Shown here piece after piece: positions 51,672 to 61,356 of a stretch of DNA of 64,000 nt (the stretch's first letter is position 1; every line of letters starts with the position of its first letter). Below the pieces are notes generated by a model. The model did no database searches and had not been told where the DNA came from. It saw only the letters and a list, made by a program, of their open reading frames with translations. The stretch lies in contig NZ_CP016756.1 of assembly GCF_001700965.1 (NCBI RefSeq), positions 1,984,001 to 2,048,000 on the forward strand, read 5' to 3'. The position numbers and the translations under genes were made by a program. The stretch comes from Stenotrophomonas nitritireducens. GTDB lineage: Bacteria > Pseudomonadota > Gammaproteobacteria > Xanthomonadales > Xanthomonadaceae.

Positions 51672-52262
51672 ATGTCTGAATACAAACCGCTGAGCCCGCT
51701 TTCCTCCCTGATCTTCGCCTCCCGCTGGCTGCAGCTGCCGCTGTACCTGGGCCTGATCGTTGCCCAGTGCGTTTACGTATTCCTGTTCGGCAAGGAGTTG
51801 TGGCACCTGATTTCCCATGCCACCAGCTGGAACGAGCAGCAGATCATGCTGATCGTGCTGGGCCTGATCGACGTGGTGATGATCTCCAACCTGCTGGTGA
51901 TGGTGATCGTGGGCGGCTACGAGACCTTCGTCTCGCGCCTGCGCCTGCAGGGCCATCCTGATCAGCCGGAGTGGCTGAGCCACGTCAATGCCTCGGTGCT
52001 GAAGGTGAAACTGGCGATGGCGATCATCGGCATCTCCTCCATCCACCTGCTCAAGACCTTCATCGAGGCCAGCCAAGTCGGCCTGCCGCTGTGTACCAAG
52101 GCGCTGATCGCCTCCGGCGACCTGTGCACCAAGTTCACCAGCGACGGCGTGATGTGGCAGACCATCATCCACTGCGTGTTCATCCTGTCGGCGATCGGCA
52201 TTGCCTGGACCGACAAGCTGATGTCCAACGGCCACGCCAAGCCGGCCGCCAACGCACACTGA
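51672..52262 (+). CDS. UPF0114 (YqhA family) membrane protein
   Basis: Protein of 196 residues with about four membrane helices: [66 protein letters not shown] and [18 protein letters not shown], all YqhA hallmarks. The function of the family is unknown. The ATG at 51672 matches the family start. Followed by a strong terminator. Confidence 0.92.
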   Translation: MSEYKPLSPLSSLIFASRWLQLPLYLGLIVAQCVYVFLFGKELWHLISHATSWNEQQIMLIVLGLIDVVMISNLLVMVIVGGYETFVSRLRLQGHPDQPEWLSHVNASVLKVKLAMAIIGISSIHLLKTFIEASQVGLPLCTKALIASGDLCTKFTSDGVMWQTIIHCVFILSAIGIAWTDKLMSNGHAKPAANAH

Positions 52263-52274
52263 GCCTTCTCCGGT

Positions 52275-52307
52275 ACGGGCGTCACAGCATGTGACGCCCG
52301 TCACCTT
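52275..52307 (+). terminator. Intrinsic terminator after the yqhA-like gene
   Basis: ACGGGCGTCAC, loop AGCAT, GTGACGCCCGT, then CACCTTTT. An 11-bp perfect stem 12 nt after the stop. Confidence 0.75.
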
Positions 52308-52460
52308 TTCACCCCGACGTCATCATCGACCGCCGCATCCCATGCCGGCGATGCTAGATTCGCGCATCACTGCTGAAATGGGCACGGCATCGGGAAATGC
52401 CGGCAGCCCGCGCCGTCGGGGCATACGCAGTCCACGTTCGTCGATTCAAGGGGATGTTTG

Positions 52461-53465
52461 ATGTCGTACGTCATGAATAAAGGCAAGCTGCGCCTGCTGG
52501 CGCCCGCTCTTCTGCTGACCACGCTGGTGGCCTGTTCCGGCAAGGATGAGACCGCCGCACCGGCTGCTGCGCCCGCCACGCCGGCTGCAGCCGCACCCGC
52601 CGCACCGGCGGTAGCCGAAAAAGTCCAGACCATGGACACCCAGCAGCTGCGCGACCTGGCCAGTGCCGCCCTGCGCGAGAACCGCATGTATGCGCCGGCC
52701 GGCGACAACGCCATGGAGTACTACCTGGCGCTGCGCGACAAGCTGCCCGACGACGCCTCGATCAAGAGCGCGCTGACCGACCTGCAGCCCTACACCCTGA
52801 TTGCCGCCGAGCAGGCCCTGAGCCGCGAGGACTTCACCGAAACCCAGCGCCTGATCGCACTGGTGGAAAAAGTGGACCCCACCGCTCCGGCACTGCCACG
52901 CCTGAAGCAAGGCGTCACCGGCAGCATGCAGGTTGCCGAGCGCCGCACCGTTGAAGAGGCCGACAAGGCCAAGAAGGACGCCGAAACCCGCGCCAAGCAG
53001 CAGGTCGAGCAGCAGCGCATGGCCCAGCAGCAGGCTGCCGAAGCCAGCGCCGCCCAGCAGCTGGCCGCCAAGCAGGAAGCCGCACGCAAGGACAGCGAAC
53101 GCCAGGAAGCCGAGCGCCAAGCCGCCAGCCGCCGTGAGGCCGAGCAGCGCAGCGCAGCACAGGCCGCCGCCCAGCAGGCCGCCGCGCCCAAGCCGGCAGC
53201 TGCCGCTGCACCCACCCTGCGTGCGGTCAGCACCCCGGCCCCGCGTTACCCGGCCGACGCCCTGCGCTCGGGCACCTCCGGTGAAGTACTGGTGGAACTG
53301 AGCATCGGCACCGACGGCTCGGTCACCGACGCCCGCGTACTGCGCGCCACCCCGGCACGCGTTTTCGACCGCGAAGCCTTGAATGCGGTGAAGCGCTGGA
53401 AGTTCGAGCCGATCAACAGCCCGACCACCACGCGTCGTACCCTGGCGTTTGCGCCGAACAAGTAA
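52461..53465 (+). CDS. TonB C-terminal-domain lipoprotein with coiled-coil linker
   Basis: Protein of 334 residues. Signal peptide with lipobox LVAC (Cys25 from the ATG at 52461), an Ala/Pro-rich linker, a helical domain (DTQQLRDLASAALREN), a long Ala/Gln/Glu coiled coil (about 155-245) and a TonB_C domain (PRYPADALRSGTSGEVLVELSIG...VKRWKFEP). A TonB domain on a lipoprotein, without the usual membrane helix anchor and Pro-rich spacer to ExbB/D, is unusual; it may act in the envelope rather than energise transport. An in-frame ATG at 52473 is also possible. Confidence 0.85.
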   Translation: MSYVMNKGKLRLLAPALLLTTLVACSGKDETAAPAAAPATPAAAAPAAPAVAEKVQTMDTQQLRDLASAALRENRMYAPAGDNAMEYYLALRDKLPDDASIKSALTDLQPYTLIAAEQALSREDFTETQRLIALVEKVDPTAPALPRLKQGVTGSMQVAERRTVEEADKAKKDAETRAKQQVEQQRMAQQQAAEASAAQQLAAKQEAARKDSERQEAERQAASRREAEQRSAAQAAAQQAAAPKPAAAAAPTLRAVSTPAPRYPADALRSGTSGEVLVELSIGTDGSVTDARVLRATPARVFDREALNAVKRWKFEPINSPTTTRRTLAFAPNK

Positions 53466-53482
53466 TTGGATTTTGTCTGCGA

Positions 53483-53515
53483 AAAAGCCCGGAGCGATCC
53501 GGGCTTTTTTTGTTT
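53483..53515 (+). terminator. Intrinsic terminator after the TonB-domain gene
   Basis: AAAAAGCCCGG, loop AGCGAT, CCGGGCTTTTTTT, 18 nt after the stop codon; T-run continues to 53530. Confidence 0.85.
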
Positions 53516-53530
53516 TTGTTTTTGTTTTTT

Positions 53531-53792
53531 GTAGTGCCGAGCCATGCTCGGCAGAGGCCTTGCCGGGAAAGCCCCTTGCCGAGCATGGCTCGGCACTACA
53601 GATTCGGCTTGCCGAGCATGGCTCGGCACTACGGGTGAAGCAAAAACAAAGGCCCGGATCGCTCCGGGCCTTCGCGGCTTTTGGTAGTGCCGAGCCACGC
53701 TCGGCAGAGGCCCTACCGGTAAAGCCCCTTGCCGAGCATGGCTCGGCACTACACATCACGCATCCGCCTTGCCGAGCATGGCTCGGCACTAG
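53531..53792. repeat. Cluster of six SMAG-like REP elements
   Basis: Forward GTAGTGCCGAGCC copies at 53531 and 53683; inverted GCCGAGC...GCACTAC copies at about 53571, 53611, 53724 and 53771 (the last ends CACTAG). A terminator-like hairpin sits between the two groups. No gene is seen in 53466-53804. Confidence 0.88.
53641..53672 (-). terminator. Intrinsic terminator for the minus-strand ABC operon
   Basis: AAGGCCCGGA, loop TCGC, TCCGGGCCTT; on the minus strand it is followed by TTTGTTTTTG. It lies 130 nt past the end of the permease gene. Confidence 0.7.
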
Positions 53793-53804
53793 AGGGGCGT
53801 CTTG

Positions 53805-54994
53805 TCAGCCTGAGATCGCCAGGCGCTCCTGACGGTAACGCCATACCGCTACTGCCCACAGCAGTACCGCCAGCAATGCCGAGGCCGCCAGATACACCGC
53901 CCATTGCGTGGCCGATGGCATCTCGCCGCGCGTCACTTTCACCAGCATCTGGTTCTGCGACAGGAACGGCACCGCGTACTGCCACAGCTGGGTGTCCTTC
54001 AACGGGTAGGCCATCAAGGCATAGCCCGGCAGCATCGGCAGCAGCATCAGCCAGACCATATGGCTCTGTGCTTCCTTCATGCTCTTGGCGCTGGCTGACA
54101 GGCAGGTCAGCAGCGCAGTGCCGATCAGCACCAGCGGCAGCAGGATCACCAGCAGCTTGCCCATCGCCGCGAAGCTGACATCCAGCGAGCGCGCCGCGCC
54201 GCTGCCGATGCTGGCACTGATCTTGAACGAGATCAGGATCAACAACATCGAGGCCAAGCCCAGTACCACCGCCGCCAGCATCTTGCCGCTGACCAGCGCG
54301 CCGCGTGCGGCCGGCGTGGCCAGCAAGGGTTCCAGCGATTGCCGCTCACGCTCGCCGGCGGTGGTGTCCATCGCCAGGTGCGAGCCGCCGATGAAAGCGA
54401 ACAGCATCAACACCAGCGGCAATACCACCGACAGGAAGATGCCGCGCTTGGCCTCGGCCGTTGCAAGATCACGTGTGCCGACATTGAGCGGTGCGGCCAC
54501 CGCCGGATTGACGCCACGTGCCAGCAGACGCAGCGCGCCCACCGATTGCCCATAGGCTCCCAGCACACTGCGTACCCGTGCGATCTGCACGTCGCCGGTA
54601 CGGCGGGTGGTATCGGCGACGATCTCCACCTTGGCCGGCTTGCCGGCCTGCCAGTCGGCGGCGAAGTTCTCATCGATCACCAAGGCCAGATCTTCGCGCT
54701 GGCTGCGGATCAGGGCTTCGTAGTCAGCAGTTGCTTCGGTGGCATTGATGCCGCGGCTGGCCAGGAAGGCGACCAGGTTCGGCGCGCGTGCAATGCCCAT
54801 CACCGGGATGCTCAAGTCCTTCTCCAGCTGCGTTTCGGCACGCAGGTTGGTCAACTTGTTCATGCCCAGGAACAGCAAGGGGTAAAGCAGCGGTGCGGTC
54901 AGCAGGGTCAGCAGGAAGGTGCGCCGGTCGCGCGCGAAATCCCGCAGCTCCTTGCGCATCACCGTGAAGATGGCGCGGAAGTATCCAGTCTGGC

Positions 54995-54998
<4 letters not shown>
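53805..54998 (-). CDS. ABC-2 type permease (NatB-like)
   Basis: Protein of 397 residues with an N-terminal membrane helix, a large extracytoplasmic loop and five or so C-terminal helices, typical of NatB/ABC-2 exporters (LRDFARDRRTFLLTLLTAPLLYPLLFLG at the start; TTAGERERQSLEPLLATPAARG before the second helix group). It overlaps the ATPase gene as ATGA at 54995-54998. NatAB systems export Na+; the real cargo here is not known. Confidence 0.9.
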
Positions 54999-55750
<752 letters not shown>

Positions 55751-55780
55751 GGAAGCGGATTCCTCAGTGATGCGGTGATG

Positions 55781-57313
55781 TCACGGTTCCCAGCCATTGA
55801 AGCTGGTGAACGGCGGCACGTAGTTGAGTTTTTCCAGGCAGGCACCGTCGAGCGCCTTCGGGTCGGTCTTTTCAATGAACTGCGCAAACAGCTTGGGCAT
55901 GCAGCCGGCACCGATCACGTTGTGGCCCTGGCCACGCAGCACGAACAGGCGCGCGTTGGCCAGGTGCTTGACCACCTCCTCGCCATAGCGTGGCGGGGTG
56001 ACCGGATCGAACTCGCCTTCCAGCACCAGCGCCGGCACCTTGCCCGACAGCGGCGTGTGGAAGTCGGCCGGTGCGGTGCCCTTCGGCCAGCTGGCACACA
56101 TCGCGCTCATGCTTTCGGCCATCTGGTTGCCGAGCACGGTGTCCGCATCGGCGCTGTTGGCCACCATGCTTTCGTTGTCCTCGCTGCACACCACCGACAA
56201 CTGCATGCCCATCGCCATGGCGTCCTTCATCTCGCCCTGCAGCATCTGCGTCAACGCCATCAGGTTGTCGTAGCGCCCGCCATTGGCTTCATGGATCAGC
56301 TTGGGCAGCAATGCGCCGGCAGCCGGCATATAGGCGTACATGCGCACCAGCCCGGCCACGGTTTCCGCACGCAGTTCGCCCTGCTGCTGCTCGCCGGTGC
56401 CGGCATCGCGGTACTGCACCGTCACCGGCTGCGCACGCAGCTTGGCCAGCAGCGCGTCCAGCTCGGCGCGTGGATCACCCAGCTTGTCCTTGCACGAGGC
56501 GGTCTTGGTGCATTGGGCGAACTGCAGCGCCAGTGCGTCATCCAGATTGCGCGCGAAGATGTTGCCCAGCTGCAGGCTGTTTGGCACCACCGAGTCGAGC
56601 ACGATACTGCGCGTGGCCTGCGGGTGGCGCATCGCATACTGCTGCGCAACGCGGGTGCCGTAGCTGACCCCGACCAGGTTGATCTGCGGCGCGCCAATGG
56701 CCTGGCGCACCGCCTCCAGATCTGCCACCGCGTCGGTGGTGGTGTAGAAGCGCAGATCGGCCTTCTGCGACAACTGGGTGGCGCAGTTCTGTGCCGCGGC
56801 CTGCATCGCCGCGGTGCTGAAGTCGGCATCATCCGGCGTGTCGCAGGCCAGCAGATTGGATTTGCCGGTGCCGCGCTGGTCCACCAGGATCACGTTGCGG
56901 TGCTTGCGCACCTCGGCAAATGCCGGGTCCACCTGCGGATAGGTGGCAACCGCCGCCTGGCCCGGGCCACCAGCGAGGAAGAACACCGGGTCCGGCTGCA
57001 GGTCGCTCTCTTTCTCCGGGGCAAGCCAGGCGATGTTCAGTGCGATCTTGCGGCCCTGCGGGTTTGCCCGGTCTTCGGGCACTTCCAGCGTGGTGCACTG
57101 CGCTTCCAGGCTGTCGCCGCCGCCGTCCGTGCTCAGACTGCAGGGTTGGAAGTGCAGGCTGCCCAGCGTCTGCGGCTTGCCGGTGACAGCGCTTGCGGCA
57201 GCGGCCTGCGCTGCGGCAGGCGCGGGCGTGTCGGTTGACCGCACCAGGCGGTAGCCGACGATACCGGCGATCACGGCCAAGGCGAGGATGGTTTGGGTCT
57301 TGCGGGACATCAT
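55781..57313 (-). CDS. Alpha/beta hydrolase, tripeptidyl-aminopeptidase/proline-iminopeptidase-like
   Basis: Protein of 510 residues with an N-terminal membrane anchor or signal (TILALAVIAGIVGYRLV). Nucleophile Ser in LVGVSYGTRVAQQYA, Asp in EGEFDPVTPPRYG and His in RGQGHNVIGAG, matching the TAP-like C-terminal domain. Probably an exported peptidase or esterase. It could be co-transcribed with the ABC genes downstream (30-nt gap) and with xre upstream (66-nt gap). Start at 57313; 57310 is also possible. Confidence 0.88.
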   Translation of the reverse strand: MMSRKTQTILALAVIAGIVGYRLVRSTDTPAPAAAQAAAASAVTGKPQTLGSLHFQPCSLSTDGGGDSLEAQCTTLEVPEDRANPQGRKIALNIAWLAPEKESDLQPDPVFFLAGGPGQAAVATYPQVDPAFAEVRKHRNVILVDQRGTGKSNLLACDTPDDADFSTAAMQAAAQNCATQLSQKADLRFYTTTDAVADLEAVRQAIGAPQINLVGVSYGTRVAQQYAMRHPQATRSIVLDSVVPNSLQLGNIFARNLDDALALQFAQCTKTASCKDKLGDPRAELDALLAKLRAQPVTVQYRDAGTGEQQQGELRAETVAGLVRMYAYMPAAGALLPKLIHEANGGRYDNLMALTQMLQGEMKDAMAMGMQLSVVCSEDNESMVANSADADTVLGNQMAESMSAMCASWPKGTAPADFHTPLSGKVPALVLEGEFDPVTPPRYGEEVVKHLANARLFVLRGQGHNVIGAGCMPKLFAQFIEKTDPKALDGACLEKLNYVPPFTSFNGWEP

Positions 57314-57379
57314 CGGAACAGCCCCTCACGGTTGAAGGAAAAGAACGGATCTACCTGCATCCAGACGCGGGCGCGGCAG

Positions 57380-57577
57380 CTATGTGACATCAGGAAAGAA
57401 AATTTCTTCGATGCGGCTTTCATACAGGCGGGCGATGCGGAATGCCAACGGCAGGCTGGGATCGTACTTGCCGGTCTCCAGCGCATTGATGGTCTGCCGC
57501 GAGACTTCGAGCCTCTCGGCCAACTCACCCTGTGACCAGCCCTTGGCCTCGCGCAGTTCGCGCAGTCGGTTATCCAT
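57380..57577 (-). CDS. Xre-family helix-turn-helix regulator (65 aa)
   Basis: Single HTH domain: LRELREAKGWSQGELAERLEVSRQTINALETGKYDPSL, with a short C-terminal helix ending IEEIFFPDVT. Such mini-regulators (YgzD-like) often pair with a small membrane protein, and one lies 9 nt upstream here. The pair likely regulates itself and possibly the downstream hydrolase/ABC operon. Confidence 0.9.
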   Translation of the reverse strand: MDNRLRELREAKGWSQGELAERLEVSRQTINALETGKYDPSLPLAFRIARLYESRIEEIFFPDVT

Positions 57578-57586
57578 GGCCGGCGC

Positions 57587-58171
57587 TCAGTTGTAGCGCC
57601 GCACGACCACGGCCTTGGCCAGCCCGTAGGCCAGGCAAACCAGCGGAAACACCCAGATCATTGCCGCACCGGCAGGAATGTCGATCACCTTGGCGACCTG
57701 CAGGAAGCCACCGGTCAGGTAGACCAGCGATATGAAACCGGTGGCGAAGCTGACCGCCTCCAGCTCGATGCGTTGCTGCAGTTCATCCACATCGCGGATG
57801 TAGCGGACCATCGCCCGCAGCATCAGCACGACCGGCGGCACCGGCAACAAGGCGACGAGTGCACGCAGCAGCGGTTCGTCCACCCGCTTGAGCAGCAGGC
57901 TCGATGCGATCAACAGCACCATATAGCCGGCCATGGCCAGCATCACCTCGCGGGTATAGCGCTTGCGCAGCTTGGCCGGCGCGGCGTCGCAGCCATCGGG
58001 CATCACGCGGCGCAGCAGCGCGGCCAAGCCCAGACCCAAGGCGATACCAAACAAAATGCCGGCAAACTTCGGCTGCGCGCCCATCGGCTGCCATAGCAGC
58101 AGGGCGCAAGCGAGCAATGCGGACGCGGCAGCCGCAAACAGCATGCCGACGGTCCAATAGCTGCGGCTCAT
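57587..58171 (-). CDS. Small multi-pass membrane protein beside Xre regulator
   Basis: Protein of 194 residues from MSRSYWTVGMLFAAAAS, with about six hydrophobic segments (TVGMLFAAAASALLACALLL; MLAMAGYMVLLIASSLLL; ALVALLPVPPVVLMLRAM; SFATGFISLVYLTGGF; AAMIWVFPLVCLAYGLA). No named family. Its start overlaps the stop of a 40-codon upstream frame (ATGA). A frame extending to 58297 is rejected as its N-terminus is unlike a membrane protein. Confidence 0.8.
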   Translation of the reverse strand: MSRSYWTVGMLFAAAASALLACALLLWQPMGAQPKFAGILFGIALGLGLAALLRRVMPDGCDAAPAKLRKRYTREVMLAMAGYMVLLIASSLLLKRVDEPLLRALVALLPVPPVVLMLRAMVRYIRDVDELQQRIELEAVSFATGFISLVYLTGGFLQVAKVIDIPAGAAMIWVFPLVCLAYGLAKAVVVRRYN

Positions 58172-58290
58172 CGCCCTGCCCCTTGCGCCAGCAGCTGCTG
58201 GCCGCAGGCGACGACGACGGTGATCGCGACAAACTGGCGGGCGACGGAACCCGTCGTCGTGGAACAGACAAGACAGCTGCAATGACGCAT
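58168..58290 (-). CDS. Possible small ORF (40 aa) coupled to the membrane-protein gene
   Basis: ATG at 58290 preceded by AGGAG; 40 residues starting MRHCSCLVCSTTTG, with one hydrophobic stretch (FVAITVVVACG); its TGA overlaps the ATG of the membrane protein as ATGA. It could be a leader peptide for translational coupling or a small membrane protein. Weak evidence: no family and short length. Confidence 0.4.
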   Translation of the reverse strand: MRHCSCLVCSTTTGSVARQFVAITVVVACGQQLLAQGAGR

Positions 58291-58429
58291 GGCCCAACTC
58301 CTGTAAAGCACGCTTGACACATCCTGCGGTCAGCCCGGTCAGCCTGTCAAGCAGCCTTTACAGATGGAAACCGCCATTACGCTATCCCTTGCCCGAGCCC
58401 AGCCCTGCAAGACCGCATCCACAACGAAA

Positions 58430-58456
58430 AAGGCGCGAACGAAAGCGTCGCGCCTT
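58430..58456 (-). terminator. Intrinsic terminator after the ferredoxin-NADP reductase gene
   Basis: AAGGCGCGA, 9-nt loop, TCGCGCCTT; on the minus strand it is followed by TTTTCGTT. About 80 nt past the stop of the minus-strand reductase gene. Confidence 0.65.
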
Positions 58457-58533
58457 TATGCGGATCAAAACCAGATGCGAGCCGGACAGGCCGGCTCGGC
58501 AGCAGGGGCGACTGCAGCACAGCCGCCAAGGCC

Positions 58534-59283
58534 TCATTTGCTGCTGACGTACTTCTCGCGGCGGATCTGCGGCATCGTCAGCCCCGCTTCCTTCAGCGCT
58601 TCCACGCAGGTGTCGACCATGTCCGGGTTGCCGCACAGGTAGGCGATATCGCGGGCCGGGTCCGGCGCGATCTCCGCCAGCTGCTGCTGCACATAGCCCT
58701 TGCGGACATCCGGGTGCGGGTTTTCCGGCAGCTCGCGCGACAGGCAGGGCATGTAGCGGAAACCAGGGTTGGCCGCGGCAAACGCGTAGAAATCGTCGCT
58801 GTAGAGCAGCTCTTCCGGCGACCGCGCGCCCTGCAGCAGCACCACCTCCACGCCACGCTCGACCATCGCCGCATGCAGCTGCGGCAACATCGAGCGGTAC
58901 GGGGTGACGCCGGTGCCGGTGGCGATCAGCACATAGCGGGCATTGTGGTCGCCCGGCTGCAGGCAGAACCGGCCGAACGGACCGCTGCCGCTGACGTGGT
59001 CGCCCAGGTCCATGCCTTCGAACAAGGCCGTGGCAGCACCGCCCGGGACGAAGCTCACCGCGATTTCCACCGCCTCGCCCGGGCCCAGGGCGCGGTCATG
59101 GATGGTGGCCAGGGAGTAGCTGCGCTTGGTCGGGGTACCGTCGGCGTAGTCGAAGTGAATCTGAATGAACTGGCCGGGCAGGAAATCCAGCGGCTGACCG
59201 TCATCGCGGACGAACTGGTAGTGGCCGATGCTGGGCGCCAGCATGTAGCGGCCGACCAGCTTGAGGGGGAATTGGATTGGCAC
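58534..59283 (-). CDS. fpr: Ferredoxin-NADP+ reductase
   Basis: Protein of 249 residues. FAD-binding motif TKRSYSLAT, NADP-binding GTGVTPYRSM and CGNPDMVD, with a C-terminal REKYVSSK that would cover the flavin as in subclass I bacterial reductases. It passes electrons between NADPH and ferredoxin or flavodoxin. The start at 59283 fits family length. Confidence 0.92.
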   Translation of the reverse strand: MPIQFPLKLVGRYMLAPSIGHYQFVRDDGQPLDFLPGQFIQIHFDYADGTPTKRSYSLATIHDRALGPGEAVEIAVSFVPGGAATALFEGMDLGDHVSGSGPFGRFCLQPGDHNARYVLIATGTGVTPYRSMLPQLHAAMVERGVEVVLLQGARSPEELLYSDDFYAFAAANPGFRYMPCLSRELPENPHPDVRKGYVQQQLAEIAPDPARDIAYLCGNPDMVDTCVEALKEAGLTMPQIRREKYVSSK

Positions 59284-59381
59284 AGGAGGGGAACAGTGTG
59301 TAACCGGGCATGGACCACGGGGCCTTCTATAATACCGGCCTGCACTTATCCGACGCCTGTACTCGGCGCGAAGGCCAACGA

Positions 59382-60335
59382 TTGGACTCCCGTACCCCTC
59401 CCAGCGCAGCCGCGCTGCGCATCACCGACCTGCGCAAGACCTATGACAACGGCGTCCAGGCCCTGAAGGGCGTGTCGCTGGAAGTCGCCCCGGGCGACTT
59501 TTTCGCCCTGCTCGGCCCCAACGGTGCCGGCAAGTCGACCTTGATCGGCATCGTTTCTTCACTGGTGAATCTGAGCGAAGGCCAGGTACAGGTGTTCGGC
59601 AGCGACCTGGTTACCGAACGCAGCGCGACCATGCGCCTGATCGGGCTGGTGCCGCAGGAGATCAACTTCAACCTGTTTGAGAAGCCCTTCGACATCCTGG
59701 TCAACTACGCCGGGTTCTACGGTATTCCGCGTGCCGAGGCCGAGGTCCGCGCCGAGGAGGAACTCAAACGCGCGCACCTGTGGAACAAGGCGCAGATGAT
59801 GAGCCGTACCCTGTCCGGCGGCATGAAGCGCCGGCTGATGATCGCCCGCGCGATGATGACCCGGCCGCGCCTGCTGATCCTCGATGAACCCACCGCAGGC
59901 GTGGACATCGAGATCCGCCGCGACATGTGGAAGACGCTGCAGGAGATCAACGCCGCCGGCACCACCATCATCCTCACCACGCACTACCTGGAAGAAGCCG
60001 AGCAGCTGTGCCGCAACCTGGCCATCATCAACCACGGCCGCATCGTCGAGCAGGGGCCGATGCGTGACCTGCTGGCAAAGCTCGACGTGGAAGGCTTCAT
60101 ATTCGACATCGACGGTGCGCTGCCCGCGCAGCTGCCGCATATCGAAGGCGCCACCCTGATCGCCACCGACGCGCACACCCTGGACATGGACATGCCGCGC
60201 GCGATGGACCTGAACCGTGTATTCGACGCCCTGGGTGCCGCCGGCATCCGCGTGCGTTCGATGCGTACCAAGAGCAACCGCCTGGAGGAGCTGTTCGTGC
60301 GCCTCACCGGCAACCTGGAGAACAGCGCCGCATGA
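59382..60335 (+). CDS. yadG: ABC transporter ATP-binding protein (YadG-like)
   Basis: Protein of 317 residues from a TTG at 59382 preceded by GAAGG. Walker A GPNGAGKSTLIG, signature RTLSGGMKRRLMIARA, Walker B LLILDEPTAGVD, H-loop ILTTHYLEEAE. It follows E. coli YadG through the C-terminal domain (SMRTKSNRLEELFVRLTG). The frame is open to 59310, but earlier codons are not family-like. Coupled by ATGA to the permease gene. Confidence 0.9.
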   Translation: MDSRTPPSAAALRITDLRKTYDNGVQALKGVSLEVAPGDFFALLGPNGAGKSTLIGIVSSLVNLSEGQVQVFGSDLVTERSATMRLIGLVPQEINFNLFEKPFDILVNYAGFYGIPRAEAEVRAEEELKRAHLWNKAQMMSRTLSGGMKRRLMIARAMMTRPRLLILDEPTAGVDIEIRRDMWKTLQEINAAGTTIILTTHYLEEAEQLCRNLAIINHGRIVEQGPMRDLLAKLDVEGFIFDIDGALPAQLPHIEGATLIATDAHTLDMDMPRAMDLNRVFDALGAAGIRVRSMRTKSNRLEELFVRLTGNLENSAA

Positions 60336-61126
60336 GTACCCCCGTTCCCGTGACCGACAGCAGCCGCAACTGGGTGGCGCTGGGCACCATCGTTCGTCGC
60401 GAGGTCAGCCGCATCCTGCGCATCTGGGGCCAGACCCTGGTACCGCCAGCCATCACCATGACCCTGTACTTCCTGATCTTCGGCGGCCTGATCGGCTCCA
60501 AGATCGGGCAGATGGGTGGCTACAGCTACATGCAGTTCATCGTGCCGGGCCTGGTGATGATGAGCGTGATCCAGAACAGCTACGGCAACATCAGCTCCTC
60601 GTTCTTCGGCGCCAAGTTCGGCCGGCATATCGAAGAACTGCTGGTCAGCCCGATGCCGAACTGGGTGATCCTGGGCGGCTATGTGGCCGGCGCGGTACTG
60701 CGTGGCCTGATGGTGGGCGTGATCGTGCTGATCATCGCCATGTTCTTCACCCCGGTGCGCATCCCGCATCCGCTGGTGACGCTGAGCACGGTGCTGCTGG
60801 GCGCCACGATCTTCTCGCTGGCCGGCTTCATCAACGCCGTCTATGCGAAGAAGTTCGACGACGTGGCGATCGTGCCGACCTTCATCCTGACCCCGCTGAC
60901 CTACCTGGGCGGCGTGTTCTACTCGGTGACTTTGCTGCCGGGTTGGGCACAGGCGATGACCCATGCCAACCCGATCTTCTACATGGTCAACGCGTTCCGC
61001 TACGGCCTGCTGGGCAGCAGCGACGTGCCGTTGTGGGTGTCGTATGCCTTGATGCTGGGCTTCGTAGTCGCGCTCACCAGCCTGGCCTTGTGGCTGCTGC
61101 GACGCGGCGTAGGCCTGCGCAGCTGA
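60332..61126 (+). CDS. yadH: ABC-2 type permease (YadH-like)
   Basis: Protein of 264 residues with six membrane helices; YadH hallmarks are the TLYFLIFGGLIGSKIG first helix, FGRHIEELLVSPMPNW and LTPLTYLGGVFYSV, and HANPIFYMVNAFRYGLLG. Partner of the overlapping YadG-like ATPase; the substrate of YadGH is not established. Followed by a strong terminator. Confidence 0.92.
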   Translation: MSTPVPVTDSSRNWVALGTIVRREVSRILRIWGQTLVPPAITMTLYFLIFGGLIGSKIGQMGGYSYMQFIVPGLVMMSVIQNSYGNISSSFFGAKFGRHIEELLVSPMPNWVILGGYVAGAVLRGLMVGVIVLIIAMFFTPVRIPHPLVTLSTVLLGATIFSLAGFINAVYAKKFDDVAIVPTFILTPLTYLGGVFYSVTLLPGWAQAMTHANPIFYMVNAFRYGLLGSSDVPLWVSYALMLGFVVALTSLALWLLRRGVGLRS

Positions 61127-61157
61127 AAGAAGGCGCCGAAAGGCGCCTTCTTTTTGT
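61127..61157 (+). terminator. Intrinsic terminator after yadGH
   Basis: AAGAAGGCGCC, loop GAAA, GGCGCCTTCTT, then TTTGTTTTT. Perfect 11-bp stem directly after the stop codon. Confidence 0.9.
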
Positions 61158-61172
61158 TTTTATTTTGGCTTT

Positions 61173-61299
61173 GTGGGAGCGGCGTAAGCCGCGAAGCTCG
61201 TGCAACATCAGCCCAGGATGGCTCTGCAACCAACATATCGCGGGCGATGTTCTCTGCGGCCGGACGCAATATCAGCTTCGCGGCTCACGCCGCTCCTAC
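61173..61299. repeat. Inverted pair of the GTAGGAGCGGCGTAAGCCGC REP family
   Basis: GTGGGAGCGGCGTAAGCCGC at 61173 and the reverse form ending GCCGCTCCTAC at 61299, about 75 nt apart, between yadGH and the reductase gene. Confidence 0.85.
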
Positions 61300-61356
61300 A
61301 ACACCCCGAGCACCTATGATGGCTCCACTCCCCTTTGGTTGATGGATATCCAAGCG

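Noticed and set aside
60217..61356. N-terminal extension of the ketopantoate-reductase-like gene
   Set aside because: It reads through yadH in a shifted frame. The family begins at MRILILGAGG.
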